DNA from: JALYRV01 sp040902895
GTDB lineage: Bacteria; Acidobacteriota; Vicinamibacteria; Vicinamibacterales; SCN-69-37
Reading direction: 5' to 3'
Assembly: GCA_040902895.1 (NCBI GenBank)
Contig: JBBDWL010000108.1
Span: 1-64,000, forward strand
DNA: 64,000 nucleotides
The notes under the pieces are model-generated. The model searched no databases and had not been told where the DNA came from. It saw only the letters and a list, made by a program, of their open reading frames with translations. Shown in pieces: positions 8,237-15,451 of this stretch. Both the position numbers and the translations under genes were made by a program. How positions within the stretch are numbered: the stretch's first letter is position 1; each line of letters opens with the position of its first letter.

Positions 8237-8308
8237 CTTACAAGGGGAATGGCCTCAGCGGCAGAGGCAGACCGTGAGGGGCCGAAGCTTCGTCAGATCG
8301 AAGTGAAG

Positions 8309-8314
8309 TAAAGT
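8309..8314 (+). promoter_or_regulatory. -10-like TAAAGT 6 nt before rpoZ
   Basis: TAAAGT is followed by CTCAGG and then the rpoZ ATG at 8321. The spacing equals that of the other leaderless candidates. The AGG before the ATG is too close to be a normal ribosome site. Confidence 0.5.
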
Positions 8315-8320
8315 CTCAGG

Positions 8321-8617
8321 ATGGCCGATCACGAAACGCTGACATCCGAGACTGATTCCGGGCAGGAGGCGCCGCTCGAGCGCTCCGAGTTCATCGAGAG
8401 CCGGTTCCTGTTCGTCGACGTCGCGGCGCAGCGCGCCAAGCAGCTTCGCCGCGGCGCGCGCCCGCGGCTCGGCACGCCGGAGGTCGAGACCAGCCAGGGC
8501 TGGCGTCCCGATCAGCCGCACAAGCTCGAGCGCATCGCGATGGAGGAAGTGAAGCAGCGGCTCGTTCTCTACACGCTGCCCAACCCGCCGTCCACGCGCG
8601 TGCAGAACGCCGGCTGA
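8321..8617 (+). CDS. rpoZ: DNA-directed RNA polymerase omega subunit (probable)
   Basis: 98 aa. After a polar N-terminal tail the sequence SRFLFVDVAAQRAKQLRRGARPRL matches the omega helix 1-2 region that clamps the beta-prime subunit, and LERIAMEEVKQRLV matches the second conserved helix (usually K-x-x-x-I-A-x-x-E-V). Omega is small and divergent, so the call rests on this pattern and the length. A membrane protein gene starts 6 nt downstream, and a strong intrinsic terminator lies about 100 bp into that gene. Confidence 0.75.
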   Translation: MADHETLTSETDSGQEAPLERSEFIESRFLFVDVAAQRAKQLRRGARPRLGTPEVETSQGWRPDQPHKLERIAMEEVKQRLVLYTLPNPPSTRVQNAG

Positions 8618-8623
8618 TCGGTC

Positions 8624-9298
8624 GTGACCTTCCGCCTCGTGCTGGCCGCGCATCTCGCATGCGCTTTCGGGGCGGCGGCGCTCTTCTGGATTCCGATTGT
8701 CGCTGACAAAGGCGGCCCGCTCCACATCAGAGCGGGCCGTTTTTATACCCGGCTGATTTATCTCACCGCCCTGACCGGCGCTCCGCTCGCGGTGCTGCTC
8801 TTCGCGCAGGCATCGGAGCCGGCGGCGCGCCGCACGGCCTGTTTTCTCGGCTACCTGATGACCATCCTCGTCATGCCTGTGTTCCACGGCGTGCGCGTCG
8901 CGCGCGCGGCGCGGACCGGCGCCGCAGTCGCATCGCCCCTGCATACGGGCCTCTCATGGCTGGCGATTCTCGCGGGACTTGCATTAGCGGCGCTGGCGAT
9001 CCGCTGGCAGGAGTGGCCCTATCTGCTGCTCAGTCCCGTAGGCCCGGTCATGGGCGTGCGGGCGCTGCTGTATGCGCGGCAGAAATTTTCTGCCTGGCGC
9101 GAAGAGCACGTCGTCGCCATGCTCACGTCAGGGATTGCCGTGCACACGGCGATGCTGGTGTTTGGGTCAACACGCACGCTCGGCCTCACGCTCACGGGCA
9201 TGACGGTGTACGTGCCGTGGCTGCTGCCGACGATCGTGGGACTGCCGCTCATCCTCTGGCGAGTCAGGCGCGAGCGTGCGGCTTCGGCGTCTCGCTAG
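8624..9298 (+). CDS. Integral membrane protein, DUF2306-like
   Basis: 224 aa with about six to seven predicted membrane helices. The early KGGPLHIRAGRFYT segment resembles the K-G-G-x-x-H-x-x-x-G-R signature of DUF2306-type membrane proteins, and later helices carry conserved-looking histidines (MPVFHGVRVA, SGIAVHTAMLVFG). No biochemical role is known. The GTG start at 8624 is 6 nt after rpoZ. The DNA coding for residues about 30-40 is a perfect intrinsic terminator (8713-8744). The stop shares the tetramer CTAG with the stop of convergent gatA. Confidence 0.6.
   Translation: MTFRLVLAAHLACAFGAAALFWIPIVADKGGPLHIRAGRFYTRLIYLTALTGAPLAVLLFAQASEPAARRTACFLGYLMTILVMPVFHGVRVARAARTGAAVASPLHTGLSWLAILAGLALAALAIRWQEWPYLLLSPVGPVMGVRALLYARQKFSAWREEHVVAMLTSGIAVHTAMLVFGSTRTLGLTLTGMTVYVPWLLPTIVGLPLILWRVRRERAASASR
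8713..8744 (+). terminator. Intrinsic terminator inside a coding region
   Basis: A perfect 10-bp stem (CGGCCCGCTC at 8713-8722 with GAGCGGGCCG at 8730-8739) and a 7-nt loop are followed by five T residues. It lies in codons about 30-41 of the membrane protein gene downstream of rpoZ. The form is canonical, and the position suggests attenuation of the second gene after rpoZ. Confidence 0.7.
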
Positions 9299-10767
9299 AA
9301 ACCGGCCGGCGCGTCCTGCCACCACGCCGTCGCGCGTTCGTAGCTCTCGGCCGCGGCGAGCACGCCGGCCTCATCCCACGGTTTTCCTATCAGCTGCAGA
9401 CCGATCGGCAGACGTGGCGGCGCGGCCGTAAATCCGCACGGCACGCTGATCCCGGGCAGGCCCGCGAGACTTGCCCCGACCGTGAACACGTCGGCGAGAT
9501 ACATCTCCAGCGGATCGGCGATGCGCGCACCGAGCTCGAACGCGGGCGTGGGGCTCGTCGGCATGGCGATGATGTCGGCCGACGCGAAGGCGCGGTCGAA
9601 CTCGCGGCGAATCAGCGCGCGCACTTTGAGCGCCTGCAGATAGTACGCGTCGTAATAGCCCGCGCTGAGCGCATAGGTGCCGAGCATGATCCGGCGTTTC
9701 ACTTCCTGGCCGAACCCTTCCGTGCGCGTCCGCGCGTACATCGTGTCGAGCGCGCCTGTGTCGGCCGGCTGAGGGCCGGCACGGCGGCCGAACCGCACGC
9801 CGTCATACCGGGCAAGATTGCTGCTCGCCTCGGCGGTGGCAATCAGGTAATACGTCGCGATCGCCGCGGAGGGCGAGGGCAGCTCGCTATCAACGATCAC
9901 CGCCCCGGCCTTGCGCAATGGCTCGAGTGCCGCCTCGAATGCCGCACTCACATCGTCGTGCACGCCTTCGCGAAGATGCGCGCGGGGAACGCCAATACGG
10001 GTTCCGCGCGGCATGGTCGTGTCAGGTGTCCACGCGATCGGCGGCGCGCCCGCCGACGTCGCATCGCGCGGATCGCGGCCGCTGATCGCCTGCAGCAGCG
10101 CCGCCGCATCGCGCACGCGACGCGCGAACGGCCCAATCTGATCCAACGACGAGGCGAAGGCGAACAGGCCGAAGCGCGACACGCGGCCGTAGGTCGGTTT
10201 CATGCCGACGACGCCGCACAGCGCGGCCGGCTGGCGAATCGATCCTCCGGTGTCTGAGCCAAGCGCCAGCGGCGCGAACCGCGCCGCGACGGCCGCGGCC
10301 GATCCGCCGCTCGATCCGCCAGGCGTGCGATCGAGCGCCCACGGGTTGTGGGCCGGCCCGAACGCCGAATGGTCGGTGGACGAGCCCATGGCGAACTCGT
10401 CGAGGGTGGTCTTGCCGATGACGACCGCGCCCGCGGCCTCGAGCTGTTCGACGACGTGCGCGTCGTAGGGCGGCGCAAACGATTCGAGCACGCGCGAGCC
10501 CGCGGTGGTCACGTGGCCGCGCGTCGCGATGTTGTCTTTCAGGGCGACAGGAAGTCCCGCCAGCGCGGCGCCCCGGAACCGCGAGGGATCGCGATCGATC
10601 GCCTCGGCGCGCGCGATCGCGCGATCTTCCATGAGCGACTGGAAGGCATGCACCCTCCCGTCGTGCGCCTGGATGCTGGTGAAGAGCGCCCGGCACACGG
10701 CGGCGGCCGAGGCCTCGCCGGCGAGAATGCGATCGCGCAGCGCGATCGCGGATTCGGCGGCGCTCAT
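9295..10767 (-). CDS. gatA: Asp-tRNA(Asn)/Glu-tRNA(Gln) amidotransferase subunit A
   Basis: 490 aa, full length. The amidase-signature catalytic triad is visible: Lys77 in VALKDNIA, a cis-Ser at about 152 in GGSSGGS and the nucleophile Ser176 in GSDTGGSIRQP. It releases ammonia from glutamine for transamidation of mischarged Glu-tRNA(Gln) or Asp-tRNA(Asn). gatC is directly upstream with a 4-bp ATGA overlap; gatB is not in the window. The stop codon overlaps that of the convergent membrane protein gene in CTAG. Confidence 0.96.
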   Translation of the reverse strand: MSAAESAIALRDRILAGEASAAAVCRALFTSIQAHDGRVHAFQSLMEDRAIARAEAIDRDPSRFRGAALAGLPVALKDNIATRGHVTTAGSRVLESFAPPYDAHVVEQLEAAGAVVIGKTTLDEFAMGSSTDHSAFGPAHNPWALDRTPGGSSGGSAAAVAARFAPLALGSDTGGSIRQPAALCGVVGMKPTYGRVSRFGLFAFASSLDQIGPFARRVRDAAALLQAISGRDPRDATSAGAPPIAWTPDTTMPRGTRIGVPRAHLREGVHDDVSAAFEAALEPLRKAGAVIVDSELPSPSAAIATYYLIATAEASSNLARYDGVRFGRRAGPQPADTGALDTMYARTRTEGFGQEVKRRIMLGTYALSAGYYDAYYLQALKVRALIRREFDRAFASADIIAMPTSPTPAFELGARIADPLEMYLADVFTVGASLAGLPGISVPCGFTAAPPRLPIGLQLIGKPWDEAGVLAAAESYERATAWWQDAPAGF

Positions 10768-11063
10768 GATCCGAGCACGCGCGGCACGCGGAACAGGCCG
10801 GCCGCGGTATCCGCGTCGGGCGCATTCGCAAACGTGTCGGCCGGCGCCAGCGAGGGCAGGGGAGCGTCGGCGCGCAGCGGCGGCGGCCCTGCCATGGTGG
10901 CGGCCGGCTCTGTTCCGGTGGTGTCGACGCGCGCGATGACGTCGAAGTACCCGAGGATCGACTCGAGCTCGCGCGCGGCGCGATCGAGCTCGTGATCAGC
11001 CATGTCGAGTTTGGCCAGCGCCGCGATGCGGGCCGCCTCGTCGCGCGTGATCCGTGGAGGCAT
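10764..11063 (-). CDS. gatC: Asp-tRNA(Asn)/Glu-tRNA(Gln) amidotransferase subunit C
   Basis: 99 aa. The pattern ITRDEAARIAALAKLDMADHELDRAARELESILGYFD followed by a Pro-rich extended segment (PLPSLAPADTFANAPDAD) and a short C-terminal strand FRVPRVLGS is the typical GatC layout that wraps GatA. It is translationally coupled to gatA. TACAAT lies 7 nt before the ATG. Confidence 0.95.
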   Translation of the reverse strand: MPPRITRDEAARIAALAKLDMADHELDRAARELESILGYFDVIARVDTTGTEPAATMAGPPPLRADAPLPSLAPADTFANAPDADTAAGLFRVPRVLGS

Positions 11064-11070
11064 GCGCTGA

Positions 11071-11076
11071 ATTGTA
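11071..11076 (-). promoter_or_regulatory. -10-like TACAAT 7 nt before gatC
   Basis: On the minus strand TACAAT (11076-11071) is followed by TCAGCGC and the gatC ATG at 11063. It is close to the sigma-70 consensus and sits at the leaderless spacing. Confidence 0.5.
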
Positions 11077-11096
11077 GATTGTAAATGGCTTGACCC

Positions 11097-11975
11097 TTAG
11101 CATCTGCGCCTGGAGGGCCGTATGAGGCCGCGCAGCACGCGCAGATTTTCGCGGTCGAACGCGTCCGACTCGGGGGCGTCCTGCTGCTTCGGCGTTTCAA
11201 TCACCATCCCCATGTGCGCGACGCGCGGATCGTTCACGAGCCGGCGGAAGGCGATCGTGCCGACCTCGCCCTGTCCGATGTGGGCGTGCCGGTCGACGCG
11301 GCTGCCAAGCGGTTTTTTCGAGTCATTGAGATGCATGATCTTCAGCCGGTCGAAACCGACGAGCGTCTCGAACGCATCGAACGTCTTGCGATAGCCCGAC
11401 GGCGAGCGCCAGTCGTACCCGGCGGCCAGCAGGTGACAGGTATCGAGGCAGACGCCGACACGCGGTGTGCCGTCGAGCAGCTCGATCAAGGTCCGCAGAT
11501 GTTCGAACCGCCAGCCGAGGCTCGATCCCTGTCCGGCCGTATGTTCGAACAGCAGTTTCACCCGCTGGCGCCGGCGCGGCTTCAGCACGTTCGCCGCCGC
11601 CTCGGCCACCAGCCGCAGTCCATCCTCTTCGGTGCCGCCGACCGAGGCGCCAGGATGCAGCACGAGTCCATCGAGCCCGAGACGCTCGGCCCGATCGAGC
11701 TCTTCGCCGAGTCCGCCAATCGATCGCGCGCGCAGCGCCGGCTCCGGGGAACCCAGGTTGATCAGATAGCTTGCGTGGGCGACGCGCGGGGAGAGCTGCG
11801 CGTCATCGGCTTTGCGGCGAAACGCGCGCACTTCGTCGTCGGGCAGCTCGCGCGCCCGCCACTGGCCGGTCGATTTGGTGAAAATCTGAAGCGCGTCGCA
11901 GCCTGTGGCCACGGCGCGATCCACGGCCCTGGGAATGCCGCCTGCAATAGAGAGATGTGCGCCAAAGCGAGGCAC
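11097..11975 (-). CDS. nfo: Endonuclease IV (apurinic/apyrimidinic endonuclease)
   Basis: 292 aa TIM-barrel AP endonuclease that incises 5' to abasic sites in base-excision repair. Metal ligands and family motifs are visible: GAHLSIAGG, the ASYLINLGSPEP block, LVLHPGAS, LLFEHTAGQG, VGVCLDTCHLLAAGYD, KIMHLNDSKKPLGSRVDRHAHIG and the terminal VIETP. The GTG start at 11975 is supported by the family N-terminus. It is divergent from the gene at 11993 with only 17 bp between the start codons. Confidence 0.95.
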   Translation of the reverse strand: MPRFGAHLSIAGGIPRAVDRAVATGCDALQIFTKSTGQWRARELPDDEVRAFRRKADDAQLSPRVAHASYLINLGSPEPALRARSIGGLGEELDRAERLGLDGLVLHPGASVGGTEEDGLRLVAEAAANVLKPRRRQRVKLLFEHTAGQGSSLGWRFEHLRTLIELLDGTPRVGVCLDTCHLLAAGYDWRSPSGYRKTFDAFETLVGFDRLKIMHLNDSKKPLGSRVDRHAHIGQGEVGTIAFRRLVNDPRVAHMGMVIETPKQQDAPESDAFDRENLRVLRGLIRPSRRRC

Positions 11976-11980
11976 GCCCT

Positions 11981-11987
11981 TATTATT
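11981..11987. promoter_or_regulatory. Overlapping divergent -10 boxes (nfo / phospholipase-like gene)
   Basis: On the plus strand TATTAT (11981-11986) ends 6 nt before the ATG at 11993. On the minus strand AATAAT (11987-11982) ends 6 nt before the nfo GTG at 11975. The two hexamers overlap by five bases in a 17-bp intergenic space, so both transcripts could start at or next to their start codons. Confidence 0.5.
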
Positions 11988-11992
11988 CGTTA

Positions 11993-12874
11993 ATGCGCAT
12001 TGCGGCTTCGACCGTCACCGGTCTCCTCGTCCTGATTCTCACGGCGGTGTCTCCGTCCGCCTGGGGGTTCGACATTCACCGCTTCATCACGAACGCCGCG
12101 ATGGACGAAGTGCCGCAGGCGATCCGGCCGTACTTCCAGAAGCACCGGGCCTTCATCAGCGAGCATTCGATCGATCCGGATCTGATGCGCACGTACGGCG
12201 TCGAGACCGAGGATCCAAACCACTTCCTCGACATGGACGCCGTCGCGCCCGATCCCTTCACCGGCATTCCGCGCGACGAGGCGGCGTACATCAAAAAGAT
12301 CGGTCCCGAGAAAGCGCGCCAGTACGGCCGCATTCCCTGGCGGGTCGAAGAGGTCTACAATCGGCTCGTCAGCGAGCTACGACCGTCGCAGGGACAAAGG
12401 ATTTCGACCGGCACGGTGAACGCACTGATCGCCATCCTCGCGCACTATGTGGAAGACGCGCACGTTCCCTTTCACGCCGTGATCAACTACGACGGCCAGG
12501 CCACCAACCAGCGAGGCATCCACGGCCGCTTCGAAACCGAGCTGTTCCTGCGGTTCAAGGACCGCATGACGCTGAAGCCCGTGGTGCCCGCGCCGGTCAC
12601 GAACCCGCGCGATTTCATTTTCGAGAAGCTGATTGAAGGCACGCGCCTGGTGCCTGGCATCCTCGCCGCCGACAAAGCCGCGACCGAAGGCCGCGAGTTC
12701 TATGACGATGCGTACTTCGAGAAGTTTTTCGCGGGCGCGAAGCCGATCGTCGAGCGGCGCATCAGCGAAGCCATCGGCGGAGTCGCGGCGGTGATCGCCG
12801 GCGCATGGGAGAGAGCAGGCAAGCCGGTGCTGCCGGTCGACGACACCCGGCCGCCTGCGCGCATCAGGCGCTAG
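11993..12874 (+). CDS. Secreted phospholipase C / S1-P1 nuclease-like protein
   Basis: 293 aa. A signal peptide (about 1-23) ends before Trp24, so mature protein would begin WGFDIHRFI, as in zinc-dependent phospholipase C and S1/P1 nucleases where the N-terminal Trp ligates zinc. Further candidate ligands are His29, His77/Asp80 (HFLDMD), His141, Asp145 and His147 (HYVEDAHVPFH), and His167/Glu171 (HGRFE). The spacing fits a trinuclear zinc site. Whether the substrate is lipid or nucleic acid cannot be told. The ATG at 11993 gives the proper signal peptide; a longer frame starts at 11957 inside nfo. Confidence 0.75.
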   Translation: MRIAASTVTGLLVLILTAVSPSAWGFDIHRFITNAAMDEVPQAIRPYFQKHRAFISEHSIDPDLMRTYGVETEDPNHFLDMDAVAPDPFTGIPRDEAAYIKKIGPEKARQYGRIPWRVEEVYNRLVSELRPSQGQRISTGTVNALIAILAHYVEDAHVPFHAVINYDGQATNQRGIHGRFETELFLRFKDRMTLKPVVPAPVTNPRDFIFEKLIEGTRLVPGILAADKAATEGREFYDDAYFEKFFAGAKPIVERRISEAIGGVAAVIAGAWERAGKPVLPVDDTRPPARIRR

Positions 12875-13323
12875 TGCGGGCGACGTTTCTTTCCCAACCA
12901 GCGATCGAGCGGGGTGAGCGCGATCATGGCTATCAGCACGATTCCCGTGCTCGCCACGGCAAGTCTGATGTGACCGGCACCGGCGGCGACACCAATCGCG
13001 GCGTTGACCCAGATCATCGCGGCGGTCGTCAGGCCCTGCACCGTCGCCCCATGATGCAGAATCGCGCCGGCGCCGAGAAAGCCGACCCCCGTCACGACCT
13101 GCGCCGCGATGCGACCGGGATCCCCCGTGCCGCTGCCTACCTGAAGTGAGACGGCGGTGAACAGCGCGGCGCCCAGCGCGATCAGCGTGTTGGTGCGCAG
13201 CCCAGCTTCCTTCCCTCGCCACTCACGTTCGAGGCCGAGCGCGGCCCCTAGACACGCCGCAATCAGGACCCGCGCGGCAAGAAAGACGACGTCCGGTTCC
13301 GGGACGGTCAGCTCGGCTGTCAT
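12871..13323 (-). CDS. MgtC/SapB family membrane protein
   Basis: 150 aa with four to five predicted helices. The N-terminal MgtC signature is clear: LIAACLGAALGLEREWRGKEAGLRTNTLIALGAALFT, then GRIAAQVVTGVGFLGAGAIL. MgtC proteins modulate the F-type ATPase and help adaptation to low Mg2+. The C-terminal ACT-like extension found in MgtC of intracellular pathogens is absent. Its stop and that of the convergent upstream gene share CTAG at 12871-12874. Confidence 0.88.
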   Translation of the reverse strand: MTAELTVPEPDVVFLAARVLIAACLGAALGLEREWRGKEAGLRTNTLIALGAALFTAVSLQVGSGTGDPGRIAAQVVTGVGFLGAGAILHHGATVQGLTTAAMIWVNAAIGVAAGAGHIRLAVASTGIVLIAMIALTPLDRWLGKKRRPH

Positions 13324-13362
13324 GGCATTTCGCTTGCACTGACCCCAGCAGGAGGCATTTCA

Positions 13363-13509
13363 ATGCTCTGGACCATCATTTTCGTGCTGCTCGTCCTCTG
13401 GCTGCTCGGTTTCGCGCTCGACGTGGCCGGCGGGCTCATTCACATCCTGCTCGTCGTCGCGCTCGTGATTATCGTGATGCGCCTGCTGACCGGCCGGAAA
13501 GTCGTCTAG
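13363..13509 (+). CDS. 48-aa membrane peptide of the Lmo0937 (DUF5670) type
   Basis: The reading frame from the ATG at 13363 encodes MLWTIIFVLLVLWLLGFALD and continues through a second hydrophobic helix to TGRKVV. The start MLWTI-x-x-x-L-x-x-x-W-L-x-G and the two short helices are characteristic of this tiny family, which is common in bacteria and of unknown function. A good ribosome site GGAGG (13351-13355) is spaced 7 nt from the ATG. Confidence 0.8.
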   Translation: MLWTIIFVLLVLWLLGFALDVAGGLIHILLVVALVIIVMRLLTGRKVV

Positions 13510-13525
13510 CGGCGCTCGGTCGCTG

Positions 13526-13531
13526 TATCGT
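13526..13531 (+). promoter_or_regulatory. -10-like TATCGT 6 nt before the gene at 13538
   Basis: TATCGT is followed by AGCTCG and the ATG at 13538. No ribosome binding site is seen, which fits a leaderless start. Confidence 0.4.
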
Positions 13532-13537
13532 AGCTCG

Positions 13538-14272
13538 ATGGACGTCTATCTCGTGCCGGTCGGGCACGGCCGGCACGAGTTGTACTGCGAGGTGCACGAC
13601 GAGCCTGTGCCCGCGGACGAGCCTGTGGGCGCGATCGACGAGGGCGAGGCCGATCGAACGACCTTCATGGCGCGCATGAGGGCGAGGTTCGTGACGCCGC
13701 TGGTGCGGCGGGTGCATACGGCGATTGCCGAGGCCGAGCGCGAGTGGCGCGAGCGCCAGGCCGGGCGGCTCGAAGAGCCGCAGGGCCGCTGGGGCCGGGC
13801 GACAGCGCGCATGCGTGCATGGATCGCCGAAAAGGTGGCCGAGCAGCGGCTGCTCTGGCACCTGCGCAAGCAGGACGCCTGCACGTTGTTTCACCCTGAC
13901 GACACGACGTCAGACGATGCCGTGGCGCTGATGCGCGCGGCGCTGCAGCGCGATTTCGAGCGTCACCGGCGCTGGTTCGCGCTGCACGTCCTGTTCTTCA
14001 TTCTCTCGGGCATCACGTTTTTCGTGCCCGGACCGAATCTGCTCGCCTACTACTTCTTCTTTCGCCTCGCGGGTCACTTTCTGTCGATGCGCGGCGCGCG
14101 CCACGGACTCGATTGCGTCACGTGGACGCCTCGTCCCTGCCGCGAGCTCGCCGACCTGCGCGCGATTGCGTCGCTGCCGGCGCCCGATCGCGCCGCGCGC
14201 GTGCGGCCGATTGCCGAAGCCCTGCGTCTCGAGCACTTCGCCACATTCTTCAATCGCGTCGCCGCCGTTTGA
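13538..14272 (+). CDS. Membrane protein resembling mitochondrial K+/H+-exchange-related (Mit_KHE1) proteins
   Basis: 244 aa. The start MDVYLVPVGHGRHELYCEV, a charged central region, then a hydrophobic pair of helices with FFVPGPNLLAYYFFFRLAGHFLSMRGARHGL and a C-terminal helical tail resemble the Mit_KHE1 family (PF10173), known mainly from fungal mitochondria but also present in bacteria. The evidence is pattern memory only. The Pro-Gly-Pro-Asn turn between two helices is the clearest feature. A role in cation exchange would be speculative. It precedes lpxD by 18 bp. Confidence 0.45.
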   Translation: MDVYLVPVGHGRHELYCEVHDEPVPADEPVGAIDEGEADRTTFMARMRARFVTPLVRRVHTAIAEAEREWRERQAGRLEEPQGRWGRATARMRAWIAEKVAEQRLLWHLRKQDACTLFHPDDTTSDDAVALMRAALQRDFERHRRWFALHVLFFILSGITFFVPGPNLLAYYFFFRLAGHFLSMRGARHGLDCVTWTPRPCRELADLRAIASLPAPDRAARVRPIAEALRLEHFATFFNRVAAV

Positions 14273-14290
14273 GCGATACTTTCTGCTGTC

Positions 14291-15337
14291 TTGACACTGC
14301 AGGAACTTGCGGCCCAACTGGGCTGCCGTCTCGACGGCGGCAGCGATCGCGACGGCCGCACCATCATCACCGGCCTTGCCGGCCTCGATGACGCCGGTTC
14401 CTCTCACGTCACGTTCCTCGCGAACCCGGCGTACGCGCCGCGCGTGGCGTCTACGCGCGCCGCCGCGATCATTGCGGGCGACACGCTGACCTCCGCGCCC
14501 TGCCCGATCCTGCGCGCCGCCAATCCGTATCTGACATTCGCCCGCGCCGTGGCGCTGTTCGCGCCTCAGGATCCCGCGCCACAGGGCGTGCACGAGACGG
14601 CCATCGTGGCCTCCGACGCCGTGCTGGGCGACGGTGTGTCTGTCGGGCCATTCACGATCATCGCGAGCGGCGCATCGATTGGCGCCCGCACGCGGATCGG
14701 ATCGCATGTCACCATCGGCCGCGGCGCCGTGCTCGGCGACGACTGCCGCATCGGTTCGCACGCCTCGGTGCGGGCGCGCGTCTCGCTCGGCCACCGCGTC
14801 GTGATGCAGGAGTTTGCCATTGCCGGCAGTGAAGGCTTCGGCTACGCGCGGCGCGACGACGGCACGCACGAGCACATTGCGCAGACCGGCGCGGTCGTCA
14901 TCGAAGACGACGTCGAGATTGGCGCGCTGACCGCGATCGATCGTCCAGCGGTGGGTGAGACGCGCATTGCCGCGGGCACGAAGATCGACAACCTCGTGCA
15001 GATCGCGCACGGCGTGCGCGTCGGGCGCAACGTGCTGCTGGCCGCGCAAGTTGGCATCGCCGGATCGACGACGATCGAAGACAACGTCGCGCTGGGCGGA
15101 CAGGTCGGCGTGACGGGACATGTGACGGTCGGGAAAGGCGTGCAGGCCGCGGCGAAGACGGGCGTCACCGGCGATATCAAAGCCGGCACGGTGATCGCCG
15201 GCTATCCGTCGGATGAGATTCAGTCGTGGCGCAAGAGTCACGCGGCGCTGCGCCGCATGCCTCAGCTGCGCGAGCGCATTCGCCAGCTCGAGGAGAAGGT
15301 CGAAGAACTGATCAAGGCCCTAGGCCATAGGCCCTAG
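14291..15337 (+). CDS. lpxD: UDP-3-O-acylglucosamine N-acyltransferase
   Basis: Third step of lipid A synthesis: adds the N-linked hydroxyacyl chain to UDP-3-O-acylglucosamine. 348 aa. An N-terminal uridine-binding domain (GLAGLDDAGSSHVTFLANPAYA) is followed by a left-handed beta-helix of hexapeptide repeats (GVSVGPFTIIASGASIG and onward) and a C-terminal helix. The catalytic His lies in the second half of the beta-helix, probably in the IDNLVQIAHGVRVG segment. The start is a TTG at 14291 directly before the conserved LQELA. The last codons and stop (ALGHRP) are formed by a GGCCTAGGCC-type repeat, so the original C-terminus may have been replaced. Confidence 0.93.
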   Translation: MTLQELAAQLGCRLDGGSDRDGRTIITGLAGLDDAGSSHVTFLANPAYAPRVASTRAAAIIAGDTLTSAPCPILRAANPYLTFARAVALFAPQDPAPQGVHETAIVASDAVLGDGVSVGPFTIIASGASIGARTRIGSHVTIGRGAVLGDDCRIGSHASVRARVSLGHRVVMQEFAIAGSEGFGYARRDDGTHEHIAQTGAVVIEDDVEIGALTAIDRPAVGETRIAAGTKIDNLVQIAHGVRVGRNVLLAAQVGIAGSTTIEDNVALGGQVGVTGHVTVGKGVQAAAKTGVTGDIKAGTVIAGYPSDEIQSWRKSHAALRRMPQLRERIRQLEEKVEELIKALGHRP

Positions 15338-15428
15338 GCCCTGGGCACGCTCGGCTTTCTTGAGATAGCCGGCGTGCCGTTGGGCGCGACGGCTGAGGCC
15401 TAAGGCCCAGGGCCCAAGGCCTATGGCC
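15323..15428. repeat. Large inverted repeat of GGCCTAGGCC/GGCCATAGGCC units
   Basis: Arms 15323-15346 and 15405-15428 are reverse complements at 22 of 24 positions, with 58 bp between. Each arm is built of short GGCC-A/T-rich-GGCC units. The left arm contains the lpxD stop codon. A related run of the same units lies at 56941-56965 after a TonB receptor gene. Confidence 0.85.
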
Positions 15429-15442
15429 TGTTTCCCGCCGTC

Positions 15443-15448
15443 TATAAT
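15443..15448 (+). promoter_or_regulatory. Consensus -10 TATAAT immediately before the M16 peptidase gene
   Basis: TATAAT is followed by CGA and three consecutive ATG codons (15452, 15455, 15458). Six bases separate the hexamer from the second ATG. Transcription would begin at the start codons, giving a leaderless mRNA. No consensus -35 is seen 17 bp upstream. Confidence 0.6.
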
Positions 15449-15451
15449 CGA

